Both the position numbers and the translations under genes were made by a program. The notes beneath the pieces were generated by a model that saw only the letters and a list, made by a program, of their open reading frames with translations, was not told the origin of the DNA and did no database searches. A DNA stretch of 64,000 nucleotides from contig CAVONI010000002.1 in the NCBI GenBank assembly GCA_963697285.1, positions 248,001 through 312,000 of the forward strand. The letters are read 5' to 3'. Source of the DNA: JAEUQQ01 sp963697285 (GTDB taxonomy: Bacteria > Acidobacteriota > Vicinamibacteria > Vicinamibacterales > JAFNAJ01). Positions within the stretch are counted from its first letter, which is position 1. Each line of letters begins with the position of its first letter. Of the stretch, positions 19,782-28,715 are shown in pieces.

Positions 19782-21355
19782 GCCGGCCCTCCGGCCGTCA
19801 CGCGGTCGCGCCGTGCCCGCAGCGATGCCCGGGCCACCTCGACGTCGTCGAAGGGCAGGCTGCGTTCGCCGATGACCTGCGTCTTCTCGTGTCCCTTGCC
19901 GGCAATCACCACCAGGTCGCCAGGTCGGGCCTCGTTCACGGCCATGTCGATCGCTGCCGCGCGGTCGACCACGGCGGCCCACGCCACAGTCTTTCCTGCC
20001 GGCGTGGCTTCGCCCGAACTGGGCGGCGGCGCAACCGAACCCCCGCGCGAGGCGGAGCGCTCGGGCGACACGATGCCGCGCTTGATCTCGTCGATGATCT
20101 CCTGCGGATCCTCCGAGCGTGGGTTGTCGGAGGTCAGGATCACGCGATCGCTGAGTCGCGCGGCGACCGCGCCCATCAGCGGCCGCTTCGCCCGATCGCG
20201 ATCGCCGCCGCAGCCGAACACGGTGATCACGCGGCCCCCTGTCATGGGCCGGGCGGTCTCGAGCAGGCCGCGCAACGCGTCGTCGGTGTGCGCGTAGTCG
20301 ACGACCACCTTCACCGCGTCGTCGGCAGACGAGACGACCTGGAAGCGGCCAGGCACCGCGTCGAGCGCGGCGATGCCCTGCTCGATGGCCGCCGTGGGCA
20401 GGTCGAGTGCCGAGGCCGTCGCCACGGCCGCGAGAATGTTGTACGCGTTCGGGCGTCCGACCAGCCGCGACCGGACGTGCACAACGCCCCTGGGCGTCTG
20501 CGCGTCGAACACGAGGCCGTCGAGCGAGTACGCGATGTCGGTGGCCCACACGTCGGCCGGTCGACCGAGGGCGTAGGTCACGGCGTGCGCGAAGTCGCGC
20601 TCGAGGCGCGCGCCGTAGGGGTCGTCGATGTTGAGAATCGCGGGGGCACCGGGCCCGAGCATCTCGAACAGGCGCCGCTTCGCGATGAAGTACTCCTCCA
20701 TGCTGCGATGGAAGTCGAGGTGGTCGCGCGTGAGGTTCGTGAAGACGGCGGCAGAGAATCGGATCCGCTCGACCCGGTGCAGCGCCAGGGCGTGCGACGA
20801 CACTTCCATCACGCAGGCCGCGCACCGTTCGTCGACCATCTCGCGCAGCATGCGCTGCACGTCCGGCGACTCGGGCGTCGTCCGCGCCGCCTCGCGTTCG
20901 ACGCCGCCGATGCGATACCCGATGGTGCCGATACGGCCAATGCGGAAGCCTGCCGCCTCGAAGATCGATGACACCAGGTACGTCGTGGTCGTCTTGCCGT
21001 TGGTGCCCGTGATGCCGATGGCGAGCAGTTCCTCGCTCGGGTAGCGATAGAGGATGGCCGCACACGCGGCCAGAGCGCGGCGCGCGTCCGGGACCACCGC
21101 CCAAGGCACCTCGAAGCCGGCCGGCGGCGGGGCCTCGCTGACGACCGCGAGCGCTCCGCGGTGCACGGCGTCGGCAGCGAAGGCCACGCCATCGGCGTTC
21201 GCGCCGCGCAGCGCGACGAACACCGAACCCGACGCGGCCACGCGCGAGTCGTAGTCGATGGCCGTCACGTGCTTCTGCATCGCCGCCATGTCGCCAGCCG
21301 CGATATCGACGGGCGTGTCGTGGGCGAGGCGCTCGAGCAGGTCGCGCAGCGTCAT
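19778..21355 (-). CDS. murE: UDP-MurNAc-L-Ala-D-Glu--meso-diaminopimelate ligase MurE
   Basis: Adds the third stem residue. The 525-residue protein has the ATP loop GTNGKTTTT (from 117), HDLDFH-like DHLDFH and the C-terminal DNPR motif (410-413), which is the signature for meso-diaminopimelate rather than lysine. Between DNPR and the final MAVNEARPGDLVVIAGKGHE block there is an extra low-complexity Ser/Pro/Gly segment at about 429-455 not expected in the family. The ATG at 21355 overlaps the ftsI stop (ATGA). Confidence 0.96.
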   Translation of the reverse strand: MTLRDLLERLAHDTPVDIAAGDMAAMQKHVTAIDYDSRVAASGSVFVALRGANADGVAFAADAVHRGALAVVSEAPPPAGFEVPWAVVPDARRALAACAAILYRYPSEELLAIGITGTNGKTTTTYLVSSIFEAAGFRIGRIGTIGYRIGGVEREAARTTPESPDVQRMLREMVDERCAACVMEVSSHALALHRVERIRFSAAVFTNLTRDHLDFHRSMEEYFIAKRRLFEMLGPGAPAILNIDDPYGARLERDFAHAVTYALGRPADVWATDIAYSLDGLVFDAQTPRGVVHVRSRLVGRPNAYNILAAVATASALDLPTAAIEQGIAALDAVPGRFQVVSSADDAVKVVVDYAHTDDALRGLLETARPMTGGRVITVFGCGGDRDRAKRPLMGAVAARLSDRVILTSDNPRSEDPQEIIDEIKRGIVSPERSASRGGSVAPPPSSGEATPAGKTVAWAAVVDRAAAIDMAVNEARPGDLVVIAGKGHEKTQVIGERSLPFDDVEVARASLRARRDRVTAGGPA

Positions 21356-23487
21356 GGCTCGTTCGCCTCGGTCTGGGCCGGTGCGCGGCGGGTCAGCGTG
21401 AGCCTGCACACGGCGCCCGGCTCGACGGGAGCGCCGGCCGTGACATCCTGCTGGACGACGACGCCGTCCCCGGCAACGCGGACGATCATTCCCAGTCGCG
21501 TGGCGACCCGCACGGCCTCGCGGGCGCTCAAGCCGGTCAGGTCGGGCATCTGTCCAGGCGTGATGGCGACGTTGGTGACGTCGGCCTGCCGACGGCCCGA
21601 CGAGGGCGCGGCCAGCAGGACGGGAGCGCCCGCGGCCGGTGTCTCGGCGCGGGTGACGATCACGCGCGACCGCTGCTCGAGTTCGACCGTCGGTGGCACG
21701 CCGAGGTACCGAAGTGTCTCGTCGGCCACGGCCTGGAACACCGGCGCGGCGATGGTGCCACCGTAATACCCGCCGGCCTTCGGGGCGTCGATGACCACGA
21801 GAATCGAAATCGCAGGCGACTGCGACGGCACGAAGCCGATGAACGACGACGTGTAGGTGTCGGAGTACCCACGACCACCTTCGCGCACGCGGCGGGCGGT
21901 GCCGGTCTTCCCGGCCACGGTGAACCCAGGCACCCGCGCGCCCTTCCCGGTGCCCGTCTCGACCACCGACTCGAGCATCGACGTCACCGTCGCCGCCGTC
22001 GAGGGCGCGATCACGCGGCGAATCGCGCGCGGCGTCACCACGCTGCGCTGCTGGCCGTCGATGATCGCCCGCACCACGTGGGGTTCGACGAGCGTGCCTC
22101 CGTTGGCGACGACGTTGATGGCACCGATCATCTGCATCGCGGTCACGCCAACCGAGTACCCCATGGCCATCGATCCGAGCGTCACGAACGTCATCCGCTC
22201 CGGCGAAGCCACGATCCCGCGGCTCTGTCCCTTGAAATCGCGGAGGTTCGCCTGGCCGAAGCCGAAGCGGCGCACATAGTCCGAGAACTGCTCGGCGCCG
22301 ACGCGCTGGCCCACCATGATCGCGCCGACGTTGCTCGACTTCGCGACGACGTCGCGCAGGGTCAGGTCGCCATAGACGTGCGTGTCGCGGACCACGTGGT
22401 TGCCGAGCCGATACTGGCCATTCCCCAGGTGGAAGACGCTCTCCGGCGTGAAGAGCCCGAGGTCGATCGCCACCGACGCGGTGACGAACTTCATCGTCGA
22501 TCCCGGCTCGTAGACTTCCTGCACCGCGCGATTCGTCCGGAGTTCGTTCGGCACGCGCGTGAACGCGTTGGGATTGAACGAGGGCCACATGGCGAGCGCG
22601 AGAATCTCGCCCGTGTGCGGTTCAGAGACGATGCAGAGCCCCGACGACGACTTCGTCTCGGCGATCCGTCGCTCGAGCGCCTCTTCGCAGGTGTGCTGGA
22701 TGCGGCGATCGACGGTCAGTTCGAGCGTCTTGCCGGGCACCGCGGCCGCCGTCTCGATCGAGTCGAACGCCTGCTGGTTGGCGTCGCGGTACCGCAGGCG
22801 CGAGCCCGCCGTACCACGCAGGTACTCGTCGTAGCTGCGCTCGACGCCACCGAGGCCGACGTGGTCGTTGCCGACGAAGCCGACGATGTGGGCGGCCAGT
22901 TCGCGGTTGGGATAGAAGCGTCGGGGCTGGCGTTCGACCCAGAACTCGTCGCGGTCGAGCGCACGGACGCGCTCGGCGTCGGCCGGTGAAGCCTGTCGCC
23001 ACGCGACGGCGCCGCGGCTCTTCCTGCCGAGCGCCGCCAGGATCGCGGCGCGGCCGCCTTCGTCGCATCGCTCGAGCAGCGCGCACAGCTCGCGCGCGAC
23101 CTTCTCGCGCTCCGCGACGGGGATCTTGATCGCGTTGACCATGATGACGTCGCCGTCAACGCTGCTGGCCAGCGTGGCGCCGTTGCGATCGACGATGGTG
23201 CCGCGCATGCCGGGCACCTCGACCTCGTGCGTGAGCTGGTCGACGACGTGGGCCTTGAGCTCGTCGTGCTTGATCACCTGCAGGTGCACGAGGCGCACCT
23301 GGATGCCGATCGCCCACAGCAGCAGGAAGGAGGCGAGCACGACGATGCGGCCCCGGACGGCGCCGCGCCAGTCGATCCTGGCCGCGTCGGCCTCGGCGTC
23401 GCGGGCATCGCGGACGAGATCCGGCCGGTTGTAGGGAGATCGCGGTAGGTCCGGCGTCGCGCCTGGCATGAGGTCGAAGTCCTGCAC
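21352..23487 (-). CDS. ftsI: Division transpeptidase FtsI (PBP3-like) with C-terminal PASTA domain
   Basis: Septal peptidoglycan transpeptidase. In the 711-residue protein there is a cytoplasmic N-terminus, one transmembrane helix (about 48-65), the class B PBP dimerisation domain (VPGMRGTIVDRNG) and the transpeptidase domain with catalytic STMK (330-333), SSN (384-386) and KTGT (527-530). A PASTA domain follows (about 645-705: MPDLTGLSAREAVRVA). The PASTA module is more common in Gram-positive PBPs but occurs in Acidobacteria and other phyla. Nine bases separate it from ftsL. Confidence 0.96.
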   Translation of the reverse strand: MQDFDLMPGATPDLPRSPYNRPDLVRDARDAEADAARIDWRGAVRGRIVVLASFLLLWAIGIQVRLVHLQVIKHDELKAHVVDQLTHEVEVPGMRGTIVDRNGATLASSVDGDVIMVNAIKIPVAEREKVARELCALLERCDEGGRAAILAALGRKSRGAVAWRQASPADAERVRALDRDEFWVERQPRRFYPNRELAAHIVGFVGNDHVGLGGVERSYDEYLRGTAGSRLRYRDANQQAFDSIETAAAVPGKTLELTVDRRIQHTCEEALERRIAETKSSSGLCIVSEPHTGEILALAMWPSFNPNAFTRVPNELRTNRAVQEVYEPGSTMKFVTASVAIDLGLFTPESVFHLGNGQYRLGNHVVRDTHVYGDLTLRDVVAKSSNVGAIMVGQRVGAEQFSDYVRRFGFGQANLRDFKGQSRGIVASPERMTFVTLGSMAMGYSVGVTAMQMIGAINVVANGGTLVEPHVVRAIIDGQQRSVVTPRAIRRVIAPSTAATVTSMLESVVETGTGKGARVPGFTVAGKTGTARRVREGGRGYSDTYTSSFIGFVPSQSPAISILVVIDAPKAGGYYGGTIAAPVFQAVADETLRYLGVPPTVELEQRSRVIVTRAETPAAGAPVLLAAPSSGRRQADVTNVAITPGQMPDLTGLSAREAVRVATRLGMIVRVAGDGVVVQQDVTAGAPVEPGAVCRLTLTRRAPAQTEANEP

Positions 23488-23496
23488 GGCGGGCTC

Positions 23497-23886
23497 CTAT
23501 CGCGACGCGACGATCGACCGCGCCGGTGGCGGCGACGAGGTCACACGTTCGACGATCACCGACGACTCGGGTCCGGGCGCGACCATGCGCAGCGCGGCGG
23601 CGCGCTGCTGCAACACGTCGGGTGCGCTGTGCGTGTCAACTTCGAGCTTCAGGTGTCGTTGGATGCGTTCCTCTTCCTTCAGTTCGGCCGCCACGATCTC
23701 GAGCCGCTTCCCCAGTTGGCGCGAGGTGTCGTGCTGGTGCACGTTGAGCGTGAACAGCAGGACGAAGAACACGCCCACGAGCGCTGCGCGCAGGAGGCGG
23801 AACTGACGCTCCCGATCGATCTCGCGCACGATCGTGGTGTTGCGCACGTCGCGCCGCACGGCGAACTCGAATCCGGCGTCTCTCAT
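23497..23886 (-). CDS. ftsL: Cell division protein FtsL
   Basis: Small bitopic divisome scaffold of 129 residues. It has a cytoplasmic N-terminus, one transmembrane helix (about residues 33-50, LLRAALVGVFFVLLFTL) and a periplasmic coiled coil (QLGKRLEIVAAELKEEERI onward). The ATG at 23886 overlaps the rsmH stop (ATGA), which decides the start over longer upstream frames. Assignment rests on position between rsmH and ftsI plus this architecture, since FtsL is poorly conserved in sequence. Confidence 0.88.
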   Translation of the reverse strand: MRDAGFEFAVRRDVRNTTIVREIDRERQFRLLRAALVGVFFVLLFTLNVHQHDTSRQLGKRLEIVAAELKEEERIQRHLKLEVDTHSAPDVLQQRAAALRMVAPGPESSVIVERVTSSPPPARSIVASR

Positions 23887-24782
23887 GCGCACCTCTCGAG
23901 CACCCGCAGATGCGCACTGCGGGCGCGTGGATTCCGCTCGCACTCGTCGTCGCCGGGCGACAGGGGCCGCCGCGTGACCACGTGCCACGACGCGCTGTCG
24001 GCCGCCATGGCGCGAAACGTGTGCTTCACGATGCGATCCTCGAGCGAGTGGAACGCGATGATCACCAGCCGCGCGCCCACGGCGAGCAGGTGCGCGGCCT
24101 CGACCAGGAACGCATCGAGCTGGTCGAGCTCGCGATTCACGTGGATCCGAATCGCCTGGAACGTCCGCGTCGCCGGATCGATGCGCTGCCACCCCCGTCG
24201 CGGGAGGGCGCGCCGCACGATCGACGCCAGCTGCCCCGTGGTCTCGATCGGCCCCTCGTCGCGCGCCCGGACGATGGCCCGCGCAATCCGCCGCGAGAAG
24301 CGCTCGTCGCCGTACTCGAAGATGACGCGTGCCAGTTCCACTTCCTCGGCATCGGCCACGAACACGGCCGCGCTCACCGGGTCGCGGACGTCCATCCGCA
24401 TGTCGAGGGGCTCGTCGCGCCTGAAACTGAAGCCTCGCCCCTCGCCGTCCAGTTGCATCGACGACACGCCCAGGTCGGCCAGGACGCCGTCGGCGAGCGG
24501 CACGTCGGCCGACCGGAGCGCGGCGGCAATCGCGCGGTAGTCGTCGTGCACGTAGACAACGCGATCACCGAACCGCGCGAGACGCTCGCGCGCACTCGCG
24601 AGGGCGGCGGCATCGCGATCGATACCGATGACGCGCGAGGCGCCGGCCTCGAGCAGCGCGGTCGCGTGTCCGCCCAGACCCAGCGTGCAGTCCACGAACA
24701 CGCCGCCCCGCTCGGGCCGCATGGCCTCGAGCACTTCACGCACCATGACCGGCTCGTGCGACGCCATCGGTGTTGCCACCAC
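23883..24782 (-). CDS. rsmH: 16S rRNA (cytosine1402-N4)-methyltransferase RsmH
   Basis: SAM-dependent methyltransferase of C1402 in the 16S rRNA decoding centre. The 299-residue protein has HEPVMVREVLEAM at the start, the SAM motif VDCTLGLGGHATALL, GIDRDAAAL, LADLGVSSMQLD and the C-terminal IIAFHSLEDRIVKHTF. It starts with GTG at 24782 immediately after mraZ; an ATG at 24767 is an alternative. It sits in the standard second position of the dcw cluster. Confidence 0.95.
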   Translation of the reverse strand: MVATPMASHEPVMVREVLEAMRPERGGVFVDCTLGLGGHATALLEAGASRVIGIDRDAAALASARERLARFGDRVVYVHDDYRAIAAALRSADVPLADGVLADLGVSSMQLDGEGRGFSFRRDEPLDMRMDVRDPVSAAVFVADAEEVELARVIFEYGDERFSRRIARAIVRARDEGPIETTGQLASIVRRALPRRGWQRIDPATRTFQAIRIHVNRELDQLDAFLVEAAHLLAVGARLVIIAFHSLEDRIVKHTFRAMAADSASWHVVTRRPLSPGDDECERNPRARSAHLRVLERCA

Positions 24783-24783
24783 G

Positions 24784-25227
24784 TCAGATGCCGAGCGCCT
24801 TGAGCAACTGCCTGTCGGCAGCCGTGAGTTGCTGGTCCTTGATCCGCTGGCCGACCAGCGCCTGGTTCCAGATCTCGAGCCACCGCACCTTGCCGAAAAT
24901 CTCGACTTCCTGGTCGATTCCTGCCATCGTGCGCAGGCGGGGACTGATCACCAGGCGCCCCTGGGCGTCGAACTCGCCGGTCGAACCGTAGTAGTTGACG
25001 ATGTCGAGGTACTTGGCGACCGCCTCGTCGGTGGTCGGGGCGGCCGCGAGCCTGGCTTCGATGCCTTCCCAGATGGGCAGGGGGTAGAGGCGGACGGTCA
25101 GCTGGTCGTCGCTCGTCATGAAGACGCGCGAACCAAACGTGCTCTCGATATAGGCGCGATACTCGGATGGAATCTTGAGTCGCCCCTTGTCATCGAGCCG
25201 AACCGGGTAGGAGCCTCTGAGCGCCAT
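24784..25227 (-). CDS. mraZ: Transcriptional regulator MraZ
   Basis: AbrB-like DNA-binding protein that represses its own dcw operon. The 147-residue product contains two SpoVT/AbrB-type repeats (RGSYPVRLDDKGRLKIPSEY and EFDAQGRLVISPRLR), normal in length. I chose the ATG at 25227 because MALRGSYPVRLD matches the family start and the promoter and operator lie directly upstream. Longer upstream frames would run through the promoter. Confidence 0.95.
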   Translation of the reverse strand: MALRGSYPVRLDDKGRLKIPSEYRAYIESTFGSRVFMTSDDQLTVRLYPLPIWEGIEARLAAAPTTDEAVAKYLDIVNYYGSTGEFDAQGRLVISPRLRTMAGIDQEVEIFGKVRWLEIWNQALVGQRIKDQQLTAADRQLLKALGI

Positions 25228-25231
25228 TTCG

Positions 25232-25257
25232 TTCCACTGCGGACCACTTCGGACCAC
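25232..25257 (-). promoter_or_regulatory. MraZ operator: three direct repeats spaced 10 bp
   Basis: On the minus strand GTGGTCC, GTGGTCC and GTGGAAC occur at exact 10-bp spacing, ending a few bases before the mraZ ATG. MraZ is known to bind three or so TGGGN boxes with this spacing; here the boxes read TGGTC/TGGAA. They overlap the predicted transcription start, as expected for autorepression. Confidence 0.75.
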
Positions 25258-25261
25258 CGGC

Positions 25262-25290
25262 ATCCTACGCACCCCCCGAAAGGGTGTCAA
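25262..25290 (-). promoter_or_regulatory. Sigma70-type promoter of the dcw cluster
   Basis: On the minus strand TTGACA (25285-25290, perfect -35) and TAGGAT (25262-25267, -10) are separated by 17 bp. The start site would fall near 25255, giving a short leader of about 28 bases to the mraZ ATG. Confidence 0.75.
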
Positions 25291-25523
25291 CGCCGAAGTT
25301 TCCGCAAGTGCGGGCGGCAAAAGACTTACGCCTTTTGTTCGTTCTCCGGGGATGAAGTGCGACCCCCTGGTGATGAGGTGCGGACGCCCCGCGAGACACG
25401 TGATAGCCGGGTCGGCCTGACCCCGTGATAGGATGTCGGGTTTGCGTGGCGCCGCACGCGAGCAGGGCTCAGCGTTCTTCCTGGCTCCTGAGGGCCACCG
25501 GCGCACTCCCTCCAACCATCCCC

Positions 25524-26609
25524 ATGCTGCGCGCAGGCCTCATAGGACTTCCGTCGACCGGCAAGACCACGTTGTTCCGCCTGATGACCAGCGCACGCGA
25601 GGGCGCCAAGGGCAGTCACGGCAAGGCCGAAGCCCATGTCGGCGTGTCGCGCGTCCCCGACCCGCGCCTCGACACGCTCGCCGCGATGTTCAAGCCCCGG
25701 AAACACACGCCGGCCACGGTGGAGTTCGCCGACATGGCGATGCCGGGCGGCGGGGGCGCGAAAGACCTCGTGGACGTGGCGCCGTTCCGCAACGCCGATG
25801 CCCTCGTGCACGTGCTGCGCGCCTTCCGCGATCCCACCGTGCCGCACCCCGCCGGCAGCATCGATCCCGCGCGCGACGCGCAGACCATGGCCGACGAGCT
25901 CATCCTCGCCGACCTCAGCATCGTCGAGCGGCGCCTCGACCGGCTTGCGCGCGACCTGAAGAAGTCGGCCACCCCCGACCTGAAACGCGAACACGAGGTC
26001 CTGCTGCAGTGCCAGGAGGCACTCGAGAACGGCCGCCCGCTGCGCGCGCTCGGCCTCTCGGGCGACGACCTGAAACGGCTGCGCGGCTTCCAGTTCCTGT
26101 CGGCCAAGCCGATGCTCCTCGTGCTGAACATCGACGAGGCCGACATCGGCACAGTCGACACCGCGACTGCCCACGCGGGCCTCGAACGGTTCCTCGAGGG
26201 CGCCGCCACGCGCGCGGTGGCGCTCTGCGCGAAGATCGAGCTCGAGATCGCGGAGCTCGACCCGGCCGACGCGGCGGCCTTCCTCGCCGACCTGGGCTTG
26301 CGCGAGTCAGGGCTGGGGCGGGTCATCCGCGCCAGCTACGACCTGCTCGGCTACATGTCGTTCTTCACCGTGGGCGAGGACGAGTGTCGTGCGTGGTCGA
26401 TCCCGGTCGACACCATCGCACAGCTGGCCGCCGGCGAAATCCACAGCGACATCCAGCGGGGCTTCATCCGCGCCGAAGTCGTGCACTACGACACCCTCAT
26501 GGCACGCGGCTCGATGGCGGCCTGCAAGGAACACGGCGAGTTCCGTCTCGAGGGCAAGGAATACCTCGTGCGCGACGGCGACATCATCAACTTCCGTCAC
26601 GCCACCTAG
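25524..26609 (+). CDS. YchF/Obg-like P-loop NTPase with TGS domain, divergent
   Basis: The 361-residue protein has the YchF plan: P-loop GLPSTGKTTLF, coiled-coil insertion in the middle, NxDE-type G4 motif (LNIDEAD), and a C-terminal TGS domain (SFFTVGEDECRAWSIP ... DIQRGFIRAEVV). The G4 Glu instead of Lys-x-Asp is typical of ATP preference in YchF. The G3/switch II segment, normally DIAGLVKGAS, is replaced by DMAMPGGGGAKDL, so catalysis may differ. The ATG at 25524 gives the family start LRAGLIGLP. It is divergent from mraZ across 296 bp. Confidence 0.85.
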   Translation: MLRAGLIGLPSTGKTTLFRLMTSAREGAKGSHGKAEAHVGVSRVPDPRLDTLAAMFKPRKHTPATVEFADMAMPGGGGAKDLVDVAPFRNADALVHVLRAFRDPTVPHPAGSIDPARDAQTMADELILADLSIVERRLDRLARDLKKSATPDLKREHEVLLQCQEALENGRPLRALGLSGDDLKRLRGFQFLSAKPMLLVLNIDEADIGTVDTATAHAGLERFLEGAATRAVALCAKIELEIAELDPADAAAFLADLGLRESGLGRVIRASYDLLGYMSFFTVGEDECRAWSIPVDTIAQLAAGEIHSDIQRGFIRAEVVHYDTLMARGSMAACKEHGEFRLEGKEYLVRDGDIINFRHAT

Positions 26610-26650
26610 CGACGCCGGCGCCGACCTCAGCGACGACATCCCCCTGCCCA

Positions 26651-27706
26651 GTGTCGAGCATCTCCACCATCGTCGTGTGCGAAGCGCAGGTCCCCTTCGT
26701 CTGGGGCGGCGCCGAGGTGCTCGTGCGCGAGCTGGTGTCGCAACTCCGCGAGCACGGCTACCGCACCGAGCTGGTGAGCGTGCCGTTCAAGTGGTACCCG
26801 CGCGACGAGATACTCGCGCACGCAGCGGCCTGGCGGCTGCTCGACCTGAGCGAGAGCTGCGGGCGGCCGATCGATCTCGTGATCGCCACCAAGTTCCCGA
26901 CGTACTTCGTGCGGCACCCGCACAAGGTCGCGTGGCTGGTGCACCAGTACCGCGCGGCGTACGAGTTGTGCGGCACGATGTTCAGCGAGTTCGAGGTGGC
27001 AGGACTCGACGTCGCCCTGCGCGAGCGCGTGATCACGCTCGACACCCAGATGCTGGGTGAGTGCACACGGCGGTATTCGATCGCCCAGACGGTGACCGAC
27101 CGGCTCGCCCACTACAACGGGCTTGCGGCCCCGGCGCTGTATCACCCGCCACGCCTGGCCTCGCAGTTGCGGTCGGGACCGTACGGCGACCACGTGCTCG
27201 TGGTCGGTCGCCTGGAGTCGATCAAGCGCGTCGATCTCGCGGTCCAGGCCATGGCGTTCGTCGACGAGCCGATACGCCTCGTCATCGCGGGCGTCGGGAC
27301 CCACGAGGCGGCCGTGCGACAGACCGCCGAGGCCTGCGGGGTCGACGACCGCATCACCTTCGCCGGATCCGTGGACGACGAGGCCCTCCTGGCGCTGTAT
27401 GCTGGGGCGCTGGCCGTCGTGTTCGTACCGTACGCCGAAGACTACGGGTACGTGACGCTCGAGGCGTTCCTCGCGCGCCGGCCGGTTGTCACGGCACGCG
27501 ACAGCGGCGGACCGCTCGAGTTCGTGATCGACGGCGTGAACGGCACCGTGGTCGAGCCGCGTCCCGAGGCCATCGCCGACGCCATCAACGGCTACGCGCG
27601 CTCGCGGGCACGCGCGGCATCCCATGGCGACGCGGGCTACGATCGTGCCCGCACGATCACGTGGGAAGGCGTCGTCGAAGCGCTGGTGCACGGGGCCGGC
27701 GCATGA
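26651..27706 (+). CDS. Glycosyltransferase family 4
   Basis: Predicted GT-B retaining glycosyltransferase of 351 residues, starting with GTG at 26651 (SSISTIVVCEAQ). The N-terminal domain has FVWGGAEVLVREL. The C-terminal GT1-type domain has VVGRLESIKRVDLA, ITFAGSVDDEALL and the nucleotide-sugar motif E-x7-E in YVTLEAFLARRPVVT. It is the first gene of a five-gene glycosyltransferase run with short gaps. The acceptor is unknown; a role in surface polysaccharide or glycolipid synthesis is inferred from the neighbours. Confidence 0.82.
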   Translation: MSSISTIVVCEAQVPFVWGGAEVLVRELVSQLREHGYRTELVSVPFKWYPRDEILAHAAAWRLLDLSESCGRPIDLVIATKFPTYFVRHPHKVAWLVHQYRAAYELCGTMFSEFEVAGLDVALRERVITLDTQMLGECTRRYSIAQTVTDRLAHYNGLAAPALYHPPRLASQLRSGPYGDHVLVVGRLESIKRVDLAVQAMAFVDEPIRLVIAGVGTHEAAVRQTAEACGVDDRITFAGSVDDEALLALYAGALAVVFVPYAEDYGYVTLEAFLARRPVVTARDSGGPLEFVIDGVNGTVVEPRPEAIADAINGYARSRARAASHGDAGYDRARTITWEGVVEALVHGAGA

Positions 27707-27731
27707 TGCGCGCCAGTCGCAGGCGAGGCCG

Positions 27732-28715
27732 ATGAAACTGATCATCCAGATCCCGTGCCTCAACGAGGCGCAGACACTGCCGGCCACGCTGGCCGACCTG
27801 CCGCGCCAGTTGCCGGGCATCGACACGATCGAGTACCTCGTGATCGACGACGGGTCGCGCGACGGCACCGGCGACGTGGCCCGCGCGCATGGGGTCCACC
27901 ACGTCGTGCGCTTCACGCGGAACAAGGGGCTCGCCGCCGCCTTCGTCGCGGGGATGGACGCCGCCGTGCGTCACGGTGCCGACATCATCGTGAACACCGA
28001 CGCCGACAACCAGTACCTCGGGTCGGACATCGCGACGCTGATCGCGCCGCTGGTCAGGGGCGAGGCCGACATCTGCATCGGTGATCGCAACATCCGGGCG
28101 ATCGCCGAGATGTCGCCGTCGAAGAAGTTCCTGCAACGCCTCGGCAGCTGGGTGGTGCGGCAGGTCTCGAGCACGAGCGTGCCCGACACCACCAGCGGCT
28201 TCCGCGCCTACACGCGCGAGGCGGCGCTTCGGCTGACCATCGTGTCTGACTTCAGCTACACGCTCGAGTCGATCATCCACGCCGGCAAGCGGCGGATGGC
28301 CATCGCGCACGTGCCGATCTCCACCAACCCGCGCACGCGCGAGTCGCGGCTGTTCGATTCGATCTTCTCCTACATCAAGAAGTCGTCGGCCACGATCGTG
28401 CGCATCTACGCCTCGCACGAGCCCCTCAAGGTGTTCTCGTACATCGGTGGGGCGATCTTCTCGGTCGGCTTCCTCGTCTCGCTGCGCTTCCTGTACTACT
28501 ACGCCACCGGGACGGGCTTCGGTCACCTCCAGTCGCTCATCCTCTCGGCGGTGCTGATGATCGTGGGGTTCCAGGTGATCCTCATCGGCCTCGTCGCCGA
28601 TCTCATCTCGGGCAGCCGCCGGATCACCGAGGACGTGTTGTACCGGGTCCGCTCGCTCGAACTGAAGCTGGATGCGGCCGTCGATTCCACCGTGACGCGC
28701 CGCGAGGATCGCTAG
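27732..28715 (+). CDS. Membrane-anchored GT2 (dolichol-phosphate-mannose synthase-like)
   Basis: The 327-residue protein has an N-terminal GT-A domain with IPCLNEAQTL, VIDDGSRDGT and the metal-binding NTDADNQYLG, resembling polyprenyl-phosphate sugar synthases. Two C-terminal transmembrane segments follow (about 240-265 and 280-310). Such enzymes load a sugar from a nucleotide donor onto polyprenyl phosphate. The ATG at 27732 was chosen because upstream residues are not family-like. Its stop overlaps the next start (TAGTG). Confidence 0.85.
   Translation: MKLIIQIPCLNEAQTLPATLADLPRQLPGIDTIEYLVIDDGSRDGTGDVARAHGVHHVVRFTRNKGLAAAFVAGMDAAVRHGADIIVNTDADNQYLGSDIATLIAPLVRGEADICIGDRNIRAIAEMSPSKKFLQRLGSWVVRQVSSTSVPDTTSGFRAYTREAALRLTIVSDFSYTLESIIHAGKRRMAIAHVPISTNPRTRESRLFDSIFSYIKKSSATIVRIYASHEPLKVFSYIGGAIFSVGFLVSLRFLYYYATGTGFGHLQSLILSAVLMIVGFQVILIGLVADLISGSRRITEDVLYRVRSLELKLDAAVDSTVTRREDR

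Noticed and set aside
19778..22588. Very long minus frame extending murE upstream into ftsI
   Set aside because: The upstream part is the shadow frame of ftsI; the ATGA overlap at 21355 defines the murE start.
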